From positions 1-64,000 of the forward strand of contig JAIYCU010000003.1 in NCBI GenBank assembly GCA_027487835.1: a stretch of DNA of 64,000 nucleotides. Direction: 5' to 3'. Positions 1 to 9,558 of the stretch are shown here, in pieces. Position numbers and translations under genes: made by a program. Below the pieces are notes generated by a model. That model made no database searches. It saw nothing but the letters and a program-made list of their open reading frames with translations, and was not told where the DNA came from. Source of the stretch: Bacteroidota bacterium. Its GTDB lineage: Bacteria; Bacteroidota; Bacteroidia; UKL13-3. Positions within the stretch are counted from its first letter, which is position 1. Every line of letters starts with the position of its first letter.

Positions 1-947
1 CTATTATAAAACCCTATTCGCCCCTTAGCTGTCAAAAGACCAATTGTATAATAATCATTACCGAACTTTTTACTTAGATGCTCACCCATTGTTTGCCAGA
101 TTTTGATGTTTCCATTTTTAGTAATATGCTCGTTGTGCGCCCAAATTATTGTTTTAACGGATTGACTTTTATAGGCATTAATTATGTTGTCAGCCATATA
201 CTTGTCGCGAAAGTTTGCCTTTTGGTATGGATCAATAATCTTAAGATAATTAATTGATGTGGTCATTGAATTAATTAATCCAATTAAACTCGTCTTTACA
301 GTGTCATTCTGTAGATTAGCGTATTCAATTAATTCCCCTGTTAATTTATTCAAGTAGTTTAAATCAACTTGCGTACTTGTTTTCCATGTAAAAAGGGTGT
401 CTAAAAGTTCAGCAGCGGGACAATCAAGCTTTATTAGCTCTATCTTTAGTCTTGTAAGTGTTGGTTTAGCAAACTGCATGTCGAAACCATATATTGAGAC
501 TTTATGAAGTTCTGGTTTGTCTGAGTTATATTGTTTTAACCATTCTAGGATGTCTTTCATTTCCTCCGTCATCCAAGCAGATATACCCATATTGTAAACT
601 GCATCTCCTGCTATGCCAACTTCTTCTCGTATGAATTTATTCGCATCTATAGTTCCTGCAAAATCAGATTCTATTCCTATTGTCCTATAGTTTAACTTCG
701 TTACACAGTACTGTATTATTTGAAACTTGGTTGTAAAGAATTCATGTGTGCCATGAGAATTCTCACCAATTGCAAGAATATTATTGTTTAATAATGTTGA
801 ATCGAGAAAAGCGAACTGCTCGAAATTTTCTTCAATGTTTAGTTTTATTGCAGTCTTTTCTAGTTCAGTGCAAATATCTATTTGTGCAGATACATATTCT
901 GAGGCTATAAAGATTAGAAGTAGGGTTGTTAAAACTTTGTGTTTCAT
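1..947 (-). CDS. Erythromycin esterase family protein (C-terminus runs off the left edge)
   Basis: Read by hand on the minus strand from ATG at 945-947; open to position 1, so absent from the ORF track. MKHKVLTTLLLIFIASEYVSAQ signal peptide, then AIGENSHGTHEFF, GIESDFAG, YGFDMQF and IIWAHNEHI, typical of the family. Confidence 0.82.
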   Translation of the reverse strand, partial: MKHKVLTTLLLIFIASEYVSAQIDICTELEKTAIKLNIEENFEQFAFLDSTLLNNNILAIGENSHGTHEFFTTKFQIIQYCVTKLNYRTIGIESDFAGTIDANKFIREEVGIAGDAVYNMGISAWMTEEMKDILEWLKQYNSDKPELHKVSIYGFDMQFAKPTLTRLKIELIKLDCPAAELLDTLFTWKTSTQVDLNYLNKLTGELIEYANLQNDTVKTSLIGLINSMTTSINYLKIIDPYQKANFRDKYMADNIINAYKSQSVKTIIWAHNEHITKNGNIKIWQTMGEHLSKKFGNDYYTIGLLTAKGRIGFYN

Positions 948-1086
948 GTGTTCTTTTAAATTTGTCAATGTCGGTCAGTGCATTTTTGTATCCAAGTTGT
1001 CCAAGAGCCAAAATCATTGCTACTTGCGTTTCCCAAGTCCTTTTGCCTTTAGTTTCTTTATAACATAATTGCGGTCTCACAGTAGA

Positions 1087-2178
1087 TTAGTTCCATGGTC
1101 CCAGTCGCGAAACATTGATTATTGAATCTCCATGTTGTCGAAAAAGTCCACCCGATAGACCTAACCACACATTTCCTTTTTTGTCTTCAAGAATGCATTG
1201 TATGCCATAGCCAAAAGGCATCAAGTCTGCTCGATTCGTTTTACTAAATAGGGTAAAAAATTTTCCGTCATAGCGATATACGCCCATTTTATTTGCGCCA
1301 ACCCAAATATTTCCCTTACTATCCGCACTTATAGCATAGGTGTCGTTTTGGGTAATCCCTTTTATTGTTTGGAATTGAGTAAATATTTTACCGTCAAATT
1401 TGGTTAATCCGCCACCCCCGATTCTTTCATTGGTGTTGGGACTGTCTTGTTCTGCAACTCTGGACCCAAACCAGAGATTTCCTTGTTTATCCTCTTGAAT
1501 TACTTGAACACCATTCGAAGCAAGACCATCGTTTTTTGTGTAGTTAGTGAACGATTTCCCATCGTATTTACAAACGCCGTAACCATCCCGGGCAAACCAA
1601 ATATTCCCTTGCTGATCTTCAATTATTTCAGTCACCCAATTTGCCATTGATTGATAAGGCAATAACTTGATGTCGGGATTCGGAATAGAAAAAGTCATAA
1701 AGGTTTTGCCATCATACCTAGAAACTCCACCCCATGTTCCAACCCATAGAATGCCTTTTTTATCAATTAGTAGTTCGGAAACTTTGTTGTTAACAAGTCC
1801 ATTTATATCAGTAAAGTTGGTAAATGTTTTACCGTCGTATTTCGAAAGTCCGGAATGAGAGCCAAACCAAATGTTTCCTTGCTTGTCCTCCGCAAAACTC
1901 GTTACTATATTTCCAACAAGTCCGTCTTCAGTTGTCAGAAAAGTAAGCGACTTCCCATCGTATTTTGCTGCTCCGTTATTTATCGTTCCAAACCAAAGAT
2001 TGTTTTTTGAATCTTCGAATATATCTACTACATATTCTGAAATCTGGGAGTCTTTTGGTTGCGTTTGCTCAGCCGCCTTTTTGTCTTGTGTGTGTGTCTG
2101 TGAATGGCAAGAAGAAGTCAGGACTAAAAAGGATATTAAAATGACGTCTGCTGTTATTCTTATAAAGGAAATACTCAT
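1087..2178 (-). CDS. Secreted lipoprotein-like beta-propeller protein with two-component-regulator propeller repeats
   Basis: Signal/lipobox-like N-terminus (LVLTSSCHS); repeated D.KGNIWFG...G.SKYDGK(S/T)FT units. Confidence 0.8.
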   Translation of the reverse strand: MSISFIRITADVILISFLVLTSSCHSQTHTQDKKAAEQTQPKDSQISEYVVDIFEDSKNNLWFGTINNGAAKYDGKSLTFLTTEDGLVGNIVTSFAEDKQGNIWFGSHSGLSKYDGKTFTNFTDINGLVNNKVSELLIDKKGILWVGTWGGVSRYDGKTFMTFSIPNPDIKLLPYQSMANWVTEIIEDQQGNIWFARDGYGVCKYDGKSFTNYTKNDGLASNGVQVIQEDKQGNLWFGSRVAEQDSPNTNERIGGGGLTKFDGKIFTQFQTIKGITQNDTYAISADSKGNIWVGANKMGVYRYDGKFFTLFSKTNRADLMPFGYGIQCILEDKKGNVWLGLSGGLFRQHGDSIINVSRLGPWN

Positions 2179-2272
2179 AATAGGTTTTGTTTGTTCTATT
2201 TTTTATCGGTCGTCCGATGCAATGTGTTATTACCTTTGTGGGCTTGGCTAGCAGGGTAAAATCAAAAAAAAT

Positions 2273-4477
2273 TTAATTGATAATTGCTATTGCTTTTTCA
2301 ATCAATTCGTCTTTTCCCTCAATTATGCCTCGAATGGTAGGTTTAAGTTCAATATCGGGTACAATTCCAATTCTTTGGGTTTCTTTTCCATCGGGATAGT
2401 AAACACCTATGCCACTAATCGCGGTTTTTAATCCGCCTGGTAATGAAATTTGGGATATATTGCCGTCGGCACCTGCCGTGGTTGACCCAATCACCACCGC
2501 GTTGGGGTGCACACGATAGGCCATGGTATGAAATTCCGCAGAACTTTGTGAAATTTCATTAATCAATATCACCACTTTCCCTTTATAGTATTTTTTGTTT
2601 TTCTTACCGACATTTAATGGGTTAGTATAAGTGAATAATCCAGGACTCTCCATACTACCATTGGTGAATTTAACAAATGGGGTACTTTTGGGCATTAAAT
2701 AATTACTCAAATCATAGAGCGGAAAATCAGAAGGATAATTTCTAATATCGATAATGACCCCTTTTGTATGTTCAATTTTCTTCCATAATTCAGGGAGGTA
2801 CGCTGTTTTCAAGGAGCTATTATTGAGGTAGGCGATATCCTTTGCCACAAGTTTAAAACAAGTATCAGTAGCCATATATTTACGATACAGTTTAAAATCT
2901 TTTCCTGAATAGGTATTTATTATTTTACTTTCTATTTTGTTGTCTCTTATGAATTCAATACTGAGGATAGAGTCATTCGTTCTAAACAAACTAGTGGCAA
3001 TGTCTCGTAATTTGGTGGGGTAATTAGAAGCAGGAAACAATTCTAATCTATCCTTTATTATTTCCTCCACAGGCTTATTGTTAATGGTCGAAATGACATC
3101 TCCGATTATTAAGCCAGTTTCCTTACCCAATAGTTCATCATAAAAACCAGTGACCACTGCTTTTCCTTCTACAAAAGTTAATTCAACGGGCGCATAGCTA
3201 ATTCCAAAATGATTGTTTAAGGCTTGGTTATCACCCCAAATATTGGCGTGGGTATCGTTAATCCAACCAATTAACTTTAAAGCAGTAAGTGAATATTCTG
3301 TCTCATCTTTTGCCTCTATAAATTTGGGAATAAACGCTTCCAATACATTTTTCCAATCTTCCTCAATTAAGTTTTTGTAAGGGAAGTAATATTGAATCAT
3401 GTTCCAATATCTGAATAATGACAAAAGGCGAAATCCCACATCAGGGTACTTCATGGTGGTATACGATTTTTCGTTTCTAAACTCAGGATTGCCAACACCA
3501 GGGAAAAAATCGATATAGTAATGTTCTTTTAGTCTTTTGGCCTCTTTTACTTTTAAAAGCAAGGCCTTAAGTTCTTCTGAAAAATTGGCCTTATTAATCC
3601 ATAGAAGATCGGGTTCAAACTTTAGCTCTGAAGCATTAATTGCAGTGGGTTTACCTGGCGAAAACTCGCCCAAACTCAGGATCCATTTTGCCAAAATAGC
3701 ATCTCGGCTTGTTGTATTTTCGGCTTGTAGTACCTTAGGGAGTATTCTAAAGAGTTCATAATCCCAGTTGTAGTTTCCACTGGCAATATTGGGATGATGG
3801 TACTTTAGGAAGCCCCAAATTAAGCCTAGGTATTTTAAGTTTTCAATTTGGGTTTTATCTACCGCCGCAAGGGTGATGCCCGACCCATTATTAAACACTG
3901 TATCTTTTTCGGCAGGATAGATTTTTCTTTCTAGCGTTTTTAGCTCTTTAATGTCTTTTCCATCAATAGAAACACTAAAATCATCTATCCACATTTTACC
4001 CTTTCCAACCAATAATCCACCAATAACAATTTGTTTTGTTTTTGCGGGGTTCATCTCAAGCGTAATCTCGTATTTTGTCCAATCGGTGCTTCCTTTTACG
4101 CCATTATTATTCATATTATCAAAGGCAATAGAAGGGTCGATGCGCATCCAAAGACCTGCATATCCATCGGTCACATTTTCAGTTTTAATATACCCTGTGA
4201 GGGTTATTTTCTTACCAGCGTAATTGTTTGGAAGCGTAAAGGCCCAAGCTTTAAAGTTTGAACCACCTTCTTTAAATGCTATGCTTGCGGCGTATTTTCC
4301 ACTTTTTGTACTTATTGAGTCGAGGGCAACCTCATAATTTTCAGCCCCAAAGACATTCCAATCCTTCGGCTTCCCATTGTCGGTAAGTTCAAAGTTTAGG
4401 TTAAATTTATCATCCGTCTGACAAAAAGTAGATAGTGCGCTTACTAAAATTAAAAAGGTTAAAATTATTTTTTTCAT
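2273..4477 (-). CDS. S41 family (C-terminal processing-like) peptidase with N-terminal carbohydrate-binding-like domain
   Basis: Signal peptide; GLIIGDVISTINNKPVEE PDZ-like segment; KGVIIDIRNYPSD and VVILINEISQSSAEFHTMA S41 core. Confidence 0.82.
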   Translation of the reverse strand: MKKIILTFLILVSALSTFCQTDDKFNLNFELTDNGKPKDWNVFGAENYEVALDSISTKSGKYAASIAFKEGGSNFKAWAFTLPNNYAGKKITLTGYIKTENVTDGYAGLWMRIDPSIAFDNMNNNGVKGSTDWTKYEITLEMNPAKTKQIVIGGLLVGKGKMWIDDFSVSIDGKDIKELKTLERKIYPAEKDTVFNNGSGITLAAVDKTQIENLKYLGLIWGFLKYHHPNIASGNYNWDYELFRILPKVLQAENTTSRDAILAKWILSLGEFSPGKPTAINASELKFEPDLLWINKANFSEELKALLLKVKEAKRLKEHYYIDFFPGVGNPEFRNEKSYTTMKYPDVGFRLLSLFRYWNMIQYYFPYKNLIEEDWKNVLEAFIPKFIEAKDETEYSLTALKLIGWINDTHANIWGDNQALNNHFGISYAPVELTFVEGKAVVTGFYDELLGKETGLIIGDVISTINNKPVEEIIKDRLELFPASNYPTKLRDIATSLFRTNDSILSIEFIRDNKIESKIINTYSGKDFKLYRKYMATDTCFKLVAKDIAYLNNSSLKTAYLPELWKKIEHTKGVIIDIRNYPSDFPLYDLSNYLMPKSTPFVKFTNGSMESPGLFTYTNPLNVGKKNKKYYKGKVVILINEISQSSAEFHTMAYRVHPNAVVIGSTTAGADGNISQISLPGGLKTAISGIGVYYPDGKETQRIGIVPDIELKPTIRGIIEGKDELIEKAIAIIN

Positions 4478-4674
4478 GATTGTCTGTTATTTAAATCGGT
4501 TTTTATCCATTCATAATATCTTCACTAACTTCCCTTCTAAACAAATATACCCAAACTAACAAACTAAAGAATAACCATTAAAAGGTGTTTTAAAAATAAT
4601 TGGATTGGCCTAATAGAAAAGCTAAGCCTCGAAAATAAAGCGCTTATGTCAGTTGCCTAGGTTTGACAACTTTT

Positions 4675-5056
4675 GTAAATTACCTAGTTCGGGTCAGCTT
4701 AAAACTTGGTTTTAATTGCAACTATAACCAGTTCTGTTTTGGGGTGAACTTAGTTGTGTTTTGAGGTGAACTCAGTTGTGTTTGATATTAAACTAGTTCA
4801 ATTTACAACTATTCCCAGTTCGGTTCGGAGCTAAACCTAGTTATGTTTAAAACTATTCTTAATGCTGTTCATAACTAAACCAAATTAGGTTTTGTTTAAA
4901 CTTAGTTCTATTAAATACTAAAACCAGTTCTACATGCAACCATACCCAGTTCAGATTAAAGATAAAACTAGTTAGGGTTTAAACTAAACCGAGTTCTCTG
5001 CATAAATAAACCACTTGGATTCATAAGTGAACCCAGCTCTGTTTGAAACTAAACAT
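4675..5056. repeat. Degenerate tandem repeat array, 22-nt period, about 17 units, core AACCCAGTTCTGTTT
   Basis: Core AGTT (or variant) positions: 4686, 4730, 4752, 4774, 4795, 4817, 4839, 4861, 4884, 4904, 4926, 4948, 4970, 4992, 5013, 5035. Spacing is 20-23 nt, mostly exactly 22. Confidence 0.9.
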
Positions 5057-5160
5057 GCCTTTCAACGCATCAGTTTTGGGTAAAGATGAAGCCTTAATAA
5101 AATAAATACCATTAAAAGACCATTTTTCTAAAAGCTCTATTTATACTTGCAGTTGTTAAT

Positions 5161-5622
5161 ATGAAGATAGTTATTTACACCGACGGCTCTAGCAGAGGAA
5201 ACCCAGGACCGGGAGGCTTTGGATTGGTGATGCAAAGCGGTAAGCACCACAAAGAAATGAGTGGCGGTTTTAGGTTAACTACCAATAACCGCATGGAGTT
5301 ATTGGCTGTTATCATTGCCTTAGAAACCCTAAAAATACCCAATTCTGAAGTGCATGTGTATACCGATAGCAAATATGTTTGCGAAGCGGTTGAAAAAAAA
5401 TGGGTATTTGGCTGGGCTAAAAAAGGCTTTGCAGGCAAAAAGAACCCAGATTTATGGCAGCGGTTTTTGAAAATATATCCGCAGCACCAAATACAGTTTC
5501 ATTGGGTAAAAGGCCATGCAGGCAATCCCTTAAATGAGCGATGCGACCAACTGGCAACGGCTGCCGCCGATAGCAAGAACCTAGACGTCGACCATTATTT
5601 TGAAGCAAATCAATCGAGTTAA
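5161..5622 (+). CDS. rnhA: Ribonuclease HI
   Basis: IYTDGSSRGNPGPGGFG, NNRMELLAVI, VYTDSKYV, WVKGHAGNPLNERCDQLA. Confidence 0.97.
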   Translation: MKIVIYTDGSSRGNPGPGGFGLVMQSGKHHKEMSGGFRLTTNNRMELLAVIIALETLKIPNSEVHVYTDSKYVCEAVEKKWVFGWAKKGFAGKKNPDLWQRFLKIYPQHQIQFHWVKGHAGNPLNERCDQLATAAADSKNLDVDHYFEANQSS

Positions 5623-5662
5623 TATAAAATTAATATATCTTCGAATCATAAACCCTGCTGCC

Positions 5663-6511
5663 ATGCTAAAAATATTAGTCCCTACCGACTTTTCACCAGA
5701 GGCAAAAAATGCCTGGCTTTATGCCTACGAATTTGCAAGGTACACCAACAGCGCGTTATTGCTTTACCATGCAATTCCATTACCTATTTCTGTGACAGAT
5801 ATTCCATTTGAGAATTTCTATTTAGATGAACAACAAGAAATAGATTTATTACATGAGAGCTTTAATAAATATATTACTTCGCATCAATTAGACCCTAAAT
5901 TGGTTAATGTAAAAGCAACTGTGTCTAGCAATAATAATATTGCCATAGGCATTCAAGATGCATTTAAGAGTCATGGTTGCGACATGGTAATTATGGGCAC
6001 ACATGGCGCCAGTGGAATAGCGGAAGTTATCTTAGGAAGCAATACCGCGAAGCTAATAACGCAAGCTAAAATTCCCATCATCGCCATTCCTGCCACTTAT
6101 AAGTTTCATCCCATTTACCATATTGTATATGCTTCTGATTTAGTGAACTTGGCCGATGAACTTTCTGTGATCATTCCATTTACTAAGGTATTTGAAGCCG
6201 TGCTGGAAATCTTCTATTTCGACTATGCAGGTCCAGAAAGTGAGCAACTTATTTTTGAAGCAGAAAATTTTATAAATTCACAAAACTATAAGAACATTTC
6301 CTTAGAAGTTAAGAAAGGCAGCATCCAATTATCAGTAGCCGAGAATCTAAAAAATCAGCTTAACATCAGCAATACCCAACTGCTAATATTATATAGAGCT
6401 GAGCACAGTTGGTTAGATAATTTGTTATTAGGCAGCAATACCAGAAAACTAGTAATGGAGCCTAGCATTCCAATTATGGTTTTGCCAAAAACAACAATAT
6501 TTGTTGATTAG
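5663..6511 (+). CDS. Universal stress protein, tandem UspA domains (probable start 5663 inside ORF 5600-6511)
   Basis: MLKILVPTDFSPEAKNAW...VIMGTHGASGIAEVILGSNTAKL, then a second Usp domain. Confidence 0.9.
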   Translation: MLKILVPTDFSPEAKNAWLYAYEFARYTNSALLLYHAIPLPISVTDIPFENFYLDEQQEIDLLHESFNKYITSHQLDPKLVNVKATVSSNNNIAIGIQDAFKSHGCDMVIMGTHGASGIAEVILGSNTAKLITQAKIPIIAIPATYKFHPIYHIVYASDLVNLADELSVIIPFTKVFEAVLEIFYFDYAGPESEQLIFEAENFINSQNYKNISLEVKKGSIQLSVAENLKNQLNISNTQLLILYRAEHSWLDNLLLGSNTRKLVMEPSIPIMVLPKTTIFVD

Positions 6512-7355
6512 CGGCTTTAGCCTCCTCAATTTGTACAAAATGCCCACATTGTGGAAACACTTGTAAATCGCATTTTTTAAATAAAACAGAGGCTCTTGCC
6601 CCTACCTTGCTTGGGGTATCTGTGAGGTGAATTAAGCGATTTGGAATGAGCATATCATGCTCTCCCATAAATAGCAAAACTGGTACCTCTATGAGTCCGA
6701 AAAAGGGCAGAACCGGTTCATCCAACATTGATTCTATATTGGTTTTAACCATCTTTCGCCAATACTTTCCAGTTTCACCACTCATTAACTGTTTTAGGTC
6801 GCTAATAATAGACGAAGCCCCTGTTTTTTGTTTGTGATAATAACTTTGATTGATGACGGTTTCCAAACTCATGGCATCGCTATACACAAAGGAACCAAGA
6901 TGCAAAACACCTTTAAACCACGATTTCTCCATATCAGTAAAAACTTCTAAACCACTTGGTGCAAACAGAACCAAATTTTGCACCAATTCTGGGTATCGGA
7001 GTGCAATCATTAAGCTAACATGTCCGCCCATGCTATGCCCCACCAGCACTACTTTATTCAAGCCCATTTTTTTTATAAAGCGCGCTACCGACTCTGCATA
7101 AAAGCTCATGGTAAATGGGTAGTCGTTTCTTGAGGAGAGTCCATTCCCCGGTAAATCAATGCCAATGCACTGAAAATGCTTGCTTAACTCAGAAATATTG
7201 TATTGAAAAACAGGAATATAATTGGCCAATCCATGAATAAAAAGTAAGGTAGTATCGCCTTGACCTTCTTGGCAATAGGCAATCTTTATCTGAGGGTCAA
7301 TGTCTAGATAATGAACAGGAAAAGGATATTTAATCATTCGGCTACGATTATACAT
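6474..7355 (-). CDS. Alpha/beta hydrolase
   Basis: FIHGLANY, VGHSMGGHVSLM nucleophile elbow, CGHFVQIEEA. Confidence 0.92.
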   Translation of the reverse strand: MYNRSRMIKYPFPVHYLDIDPQIKIAYCQEGQGDTTLLFIHGLANYIPVFQYNISELSKHFQCIGIDLPGNGLSSRNDYPFTMSFYAESVARFIKKMGLNKVVLVGHSMGGHVSLMIALRYPELVQNLVLFAPSGLEVFTDMEKSWFKGVLHLGSFVYSDAMSLETVINQSYYHKQKTGASSIISDLKQLMSGETGKYWRKMVKTNIESMLDEPVLPFFGLIEVPVLLFMGEHDMLIPNRLIHLTDTPSKVGARASVLFKKCDLQVFPQCGHFVQIEEAKAANQQILLFLAKP

Positions 7356-7384
7356 ATATATTTGAACAAAAATTAGCTTTCGGT

Positions 7385-8347
7385 TTGAACCAAAAAATAT
7401 TAATTATCCGTTTTAGTTCCATTGGTGATATTGTGTTAACAACGCCCGTTATTAGGTGCATTAAACAGCAGTTACCTGGTGTTTGCTTACACTATCTTAC
7501 CAAGCCGCAATTTGCGCCTATACTGGCAGACAATCCTTATTTAGATAAGGTATTGGTCTTAGATAAATCACCCTTACAAATGGGTTTAGCCTTGCAAGCC
7601 GAAAAGTATGATTGTGTAATTGATTTACACCACAACCTACGTACCCTCATTTTAACCAAAGCACTTGGGGTTAAAACGCATGCTTTTAATAAATTAAACA
7701 TTGAAAAATTCTTGCTTGTTAACTTCAAGGTGAATAGGTTGCCAAACATCCATATTGTGCAGCGTTATTTGGCCGCAGCAGCTCCTTTAGGTGTAACAGA
7801 TGATGGACAAGGCTTAGACTATTTTTTATCAGCATCGGTTCAAACCGAAACCATTTTAAACTATAATCTATTTGAAAAACCCTACCTCGCTTGGGCAGTG
7901 GGTGCGCAGCATTTTACCAAGCGTTTACCCACTAAAAATATCATTGCAAAAATTAAGCAACAATCCTTAATCGTAGTGTTATTAGGCGGGAAAGAAGACC
8001 AAGCCACGGGTCAAGAAATTGCTGCAGCTTGCGGACCCCAAGTTGTTGATTTTTGTGGCAAAATAAGCTTGGCTCAAAGCGCATGGGTAACAAAAAATGC
8101 CAGTCTGGTGCACACCAATGATACAGGCTTAATGCACATTGCAGCGGCCTTTCATAAGCCAATTATAAGTTATTGGGGCAATACTATTCCGGCATTTGGC
8201 ATGACGCCTTATTATGGAAAATTAAAAGCAGATGAACACTACCCTGCAAAGCTAGTTGAGCAAGCTAATTTATCATGCAGACCTTGTTCTAAAATTGGGT
8301 TCAAGGCTTGCCCCAAAAGGCATTTTAAATGCATGGCTACCTTATAG
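7385..8347 (+). CDS. Glycosyltransferase family 9 (heptosyltransferase-like), TTG start
   Basis: KILIIRFSSIGDIVLTTPVIR; VVLLGGKEDQ; HTNDTGLMHIAAAFHKPIISYWG. Confidence 0.9.
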   Translation: MNQKILIIRFSSIGDIVLTTPVIRCIKQQLPGVCLHYLTKPQFAPILADNPYLDKVLVLDKSPLQMGLALQAEKYDCVIDLHHNLRTLILTKALGVKTHAFNKLNIEKFLLVNFKVNRLPNIHIVQRYLAAAAPLGVTDDGQGLDYFLSASVQTETILNYNLFEKPYLAWAVGAQHFTKRLPTKNIIAKIKQQSLIVVLLGGKEDQATGQEIAAACGPQVVDFCGKISLAQSAWVTKNASLVHTNDTGLMHIAAAFHKPIISYWGNTIPAFGMTPYYGKLKADEHYPAKLVEQANLSCRPCSKIGFKACPKRHFKCMATL

Positions 8348-8348
8348 C

Positions 8349-9551
8349 TTAATCTACAAAATCTTGTAAGTATTTGTATTTATCGGTGAGTAAACCTGCC
8401 TCGGTTAAGCTTGCATTTTTGATAATATCATCCTTATCTCCCATAAACAATAAAGGCAAAACGTGACGTTTAAGTTGCTCGCCAAATTCAACAGAAGCAT
8501 CTATGGGCAGTTCGCATGGAAGGTTCCCCACGGCTTGCACATCAATGGTATTGCTAAGAAAGACTGGCACTTCGCTTTCAGAAAAAACATTGTACCCAAA
8601 AAATGGCTCTGCTATGGTGGTGCTTTTTAAGGTGCTAGGCACAGGACCTGGGATATCGCAGGTAATGTCTGAAATGATTTTAATTCTAAAATCAGCACCC
8701 TTCATTTCTTCATGGGTAAAAAATGGAGCAATGCCTTCTTTCCAAAAAACGGCATTGATAAAAATATCTGCCTTTTGATAATAGGGTTTAAAAGTGCTTA
8801 AGTAATCTTCTGGGTGCTTATAAAAATCTGGTTTATCCCAAGGTCTGCCATCTTTGTGCGCATAATAATCCTCGCTACGCAAGTGCACATAAATGGGTTT
8901 GTTATAATCTTCTTCTAGAAACTCCTCCTGACTCACATGGTGAATTTTGAGTTTCTTAAGGAGTTCCAATGCGCCATGTGCCACCCTCCCATCGCCGCAA
9001 ACAACTATTTTAACAGGCGGAATTTTCAATCCTTTGTATTGCTCTAACAAGGCGGCATAATCATTTAATTGGTGCGCTGCTTTAAGGGTGTAATATCCAT
9101 ACTTTTTACCCAACATTAAAAAGGCATAATGCGTACCAACAATTCCGGCAAACCTACCAAAACCAATAATGCGATTGCCAGCATCCCATGTAAGGGTTTC
9201 ATAATCTATCAATCGAATATTTTGCTTTAGCACTTCACGCAATAGTTTGCGATTATGCAATTGCTTTTTGATGGTATGCGAAAAGAACAAATAGGTTTTA
9301 TTTGGGATCAAGGCTTCAACAGCCACTTCCTTAACGCCTAGCAATATGTCGGCAGCAGATAAATCAGTGCACACTGTTGCTCCAGCCTCGGCATAATCTT
9401 CATCAGCAAAGCAACGCTCGGTGCAGGTTTGAACCAAGATTGTGAGTCCGGGAAAAGATTTTAACAATTCTGCACAATGCTGAGGAGTAAGCGGCGTGCG
9501 ATGATCAACGGGACTTTTGGTTTCTTTGATTATTCCGATGGTTATATTCAT
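8349..9551 (-). CDS. NAD(P)-dependent dehydrogenase of the alanine dehydrogenase/PNT - LYS1 (saccharopine dehydrogenase)-like family
   Basis: IGIIKETKSPVDHRTPLTP N-terminus, VVCGDGRVAHGALELL nucleotide-binding segment. Confidence 0.8.
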   Translation of the reverse strand: MNITIGIIKETKSPVDHRTPLTPQHCAELLKSFPGLTILVQTCTERCFADEDYAEAGATVCTDLSAADILLGVKEVAVEALIPNKTYLFFSHTIKKQLHNRKLLREVLKQNIRLIDYETLTWDAGNRIIGFGRFAGIVGTHYAFLMLGKKYGYYTLKAAHQLNDYAALLEQYKGLKIPPVKIVVCGDGRVAHGALELLKKLKIHHVSQEEFLEEDYNKPIYVHLRSEDYYAHKDGRPWDKPDFYKHPEDYLSTFKPYYQKADIFINAVFWKEGIAPFFTHEEMKGADFRIKIISDITCDIPGPVPSTLKSTTIAEPFFGYNVFSESEVPVFLSNTIDVQAVGNLPCELPIDASVEFGEQLKRHVLPLLFMGDKDDIIKNASLTEAGLLTDKYKYLQDFVD

Positions 9552-9558
9552 AACAATA

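Noticed and set aside
865-1080. 71-aa minus-strand ORF
   Set aside because: Overlaps the N-terminus of the better-supported erythromycin esterase-like gene in another frame; no recognisable motif.
4675-5056. CRISPR array
   Set aside because: No conserved repeat separated by unique spacers; units are contiguous, degenerate and 22 nt long, and there are no cas genes in the window.
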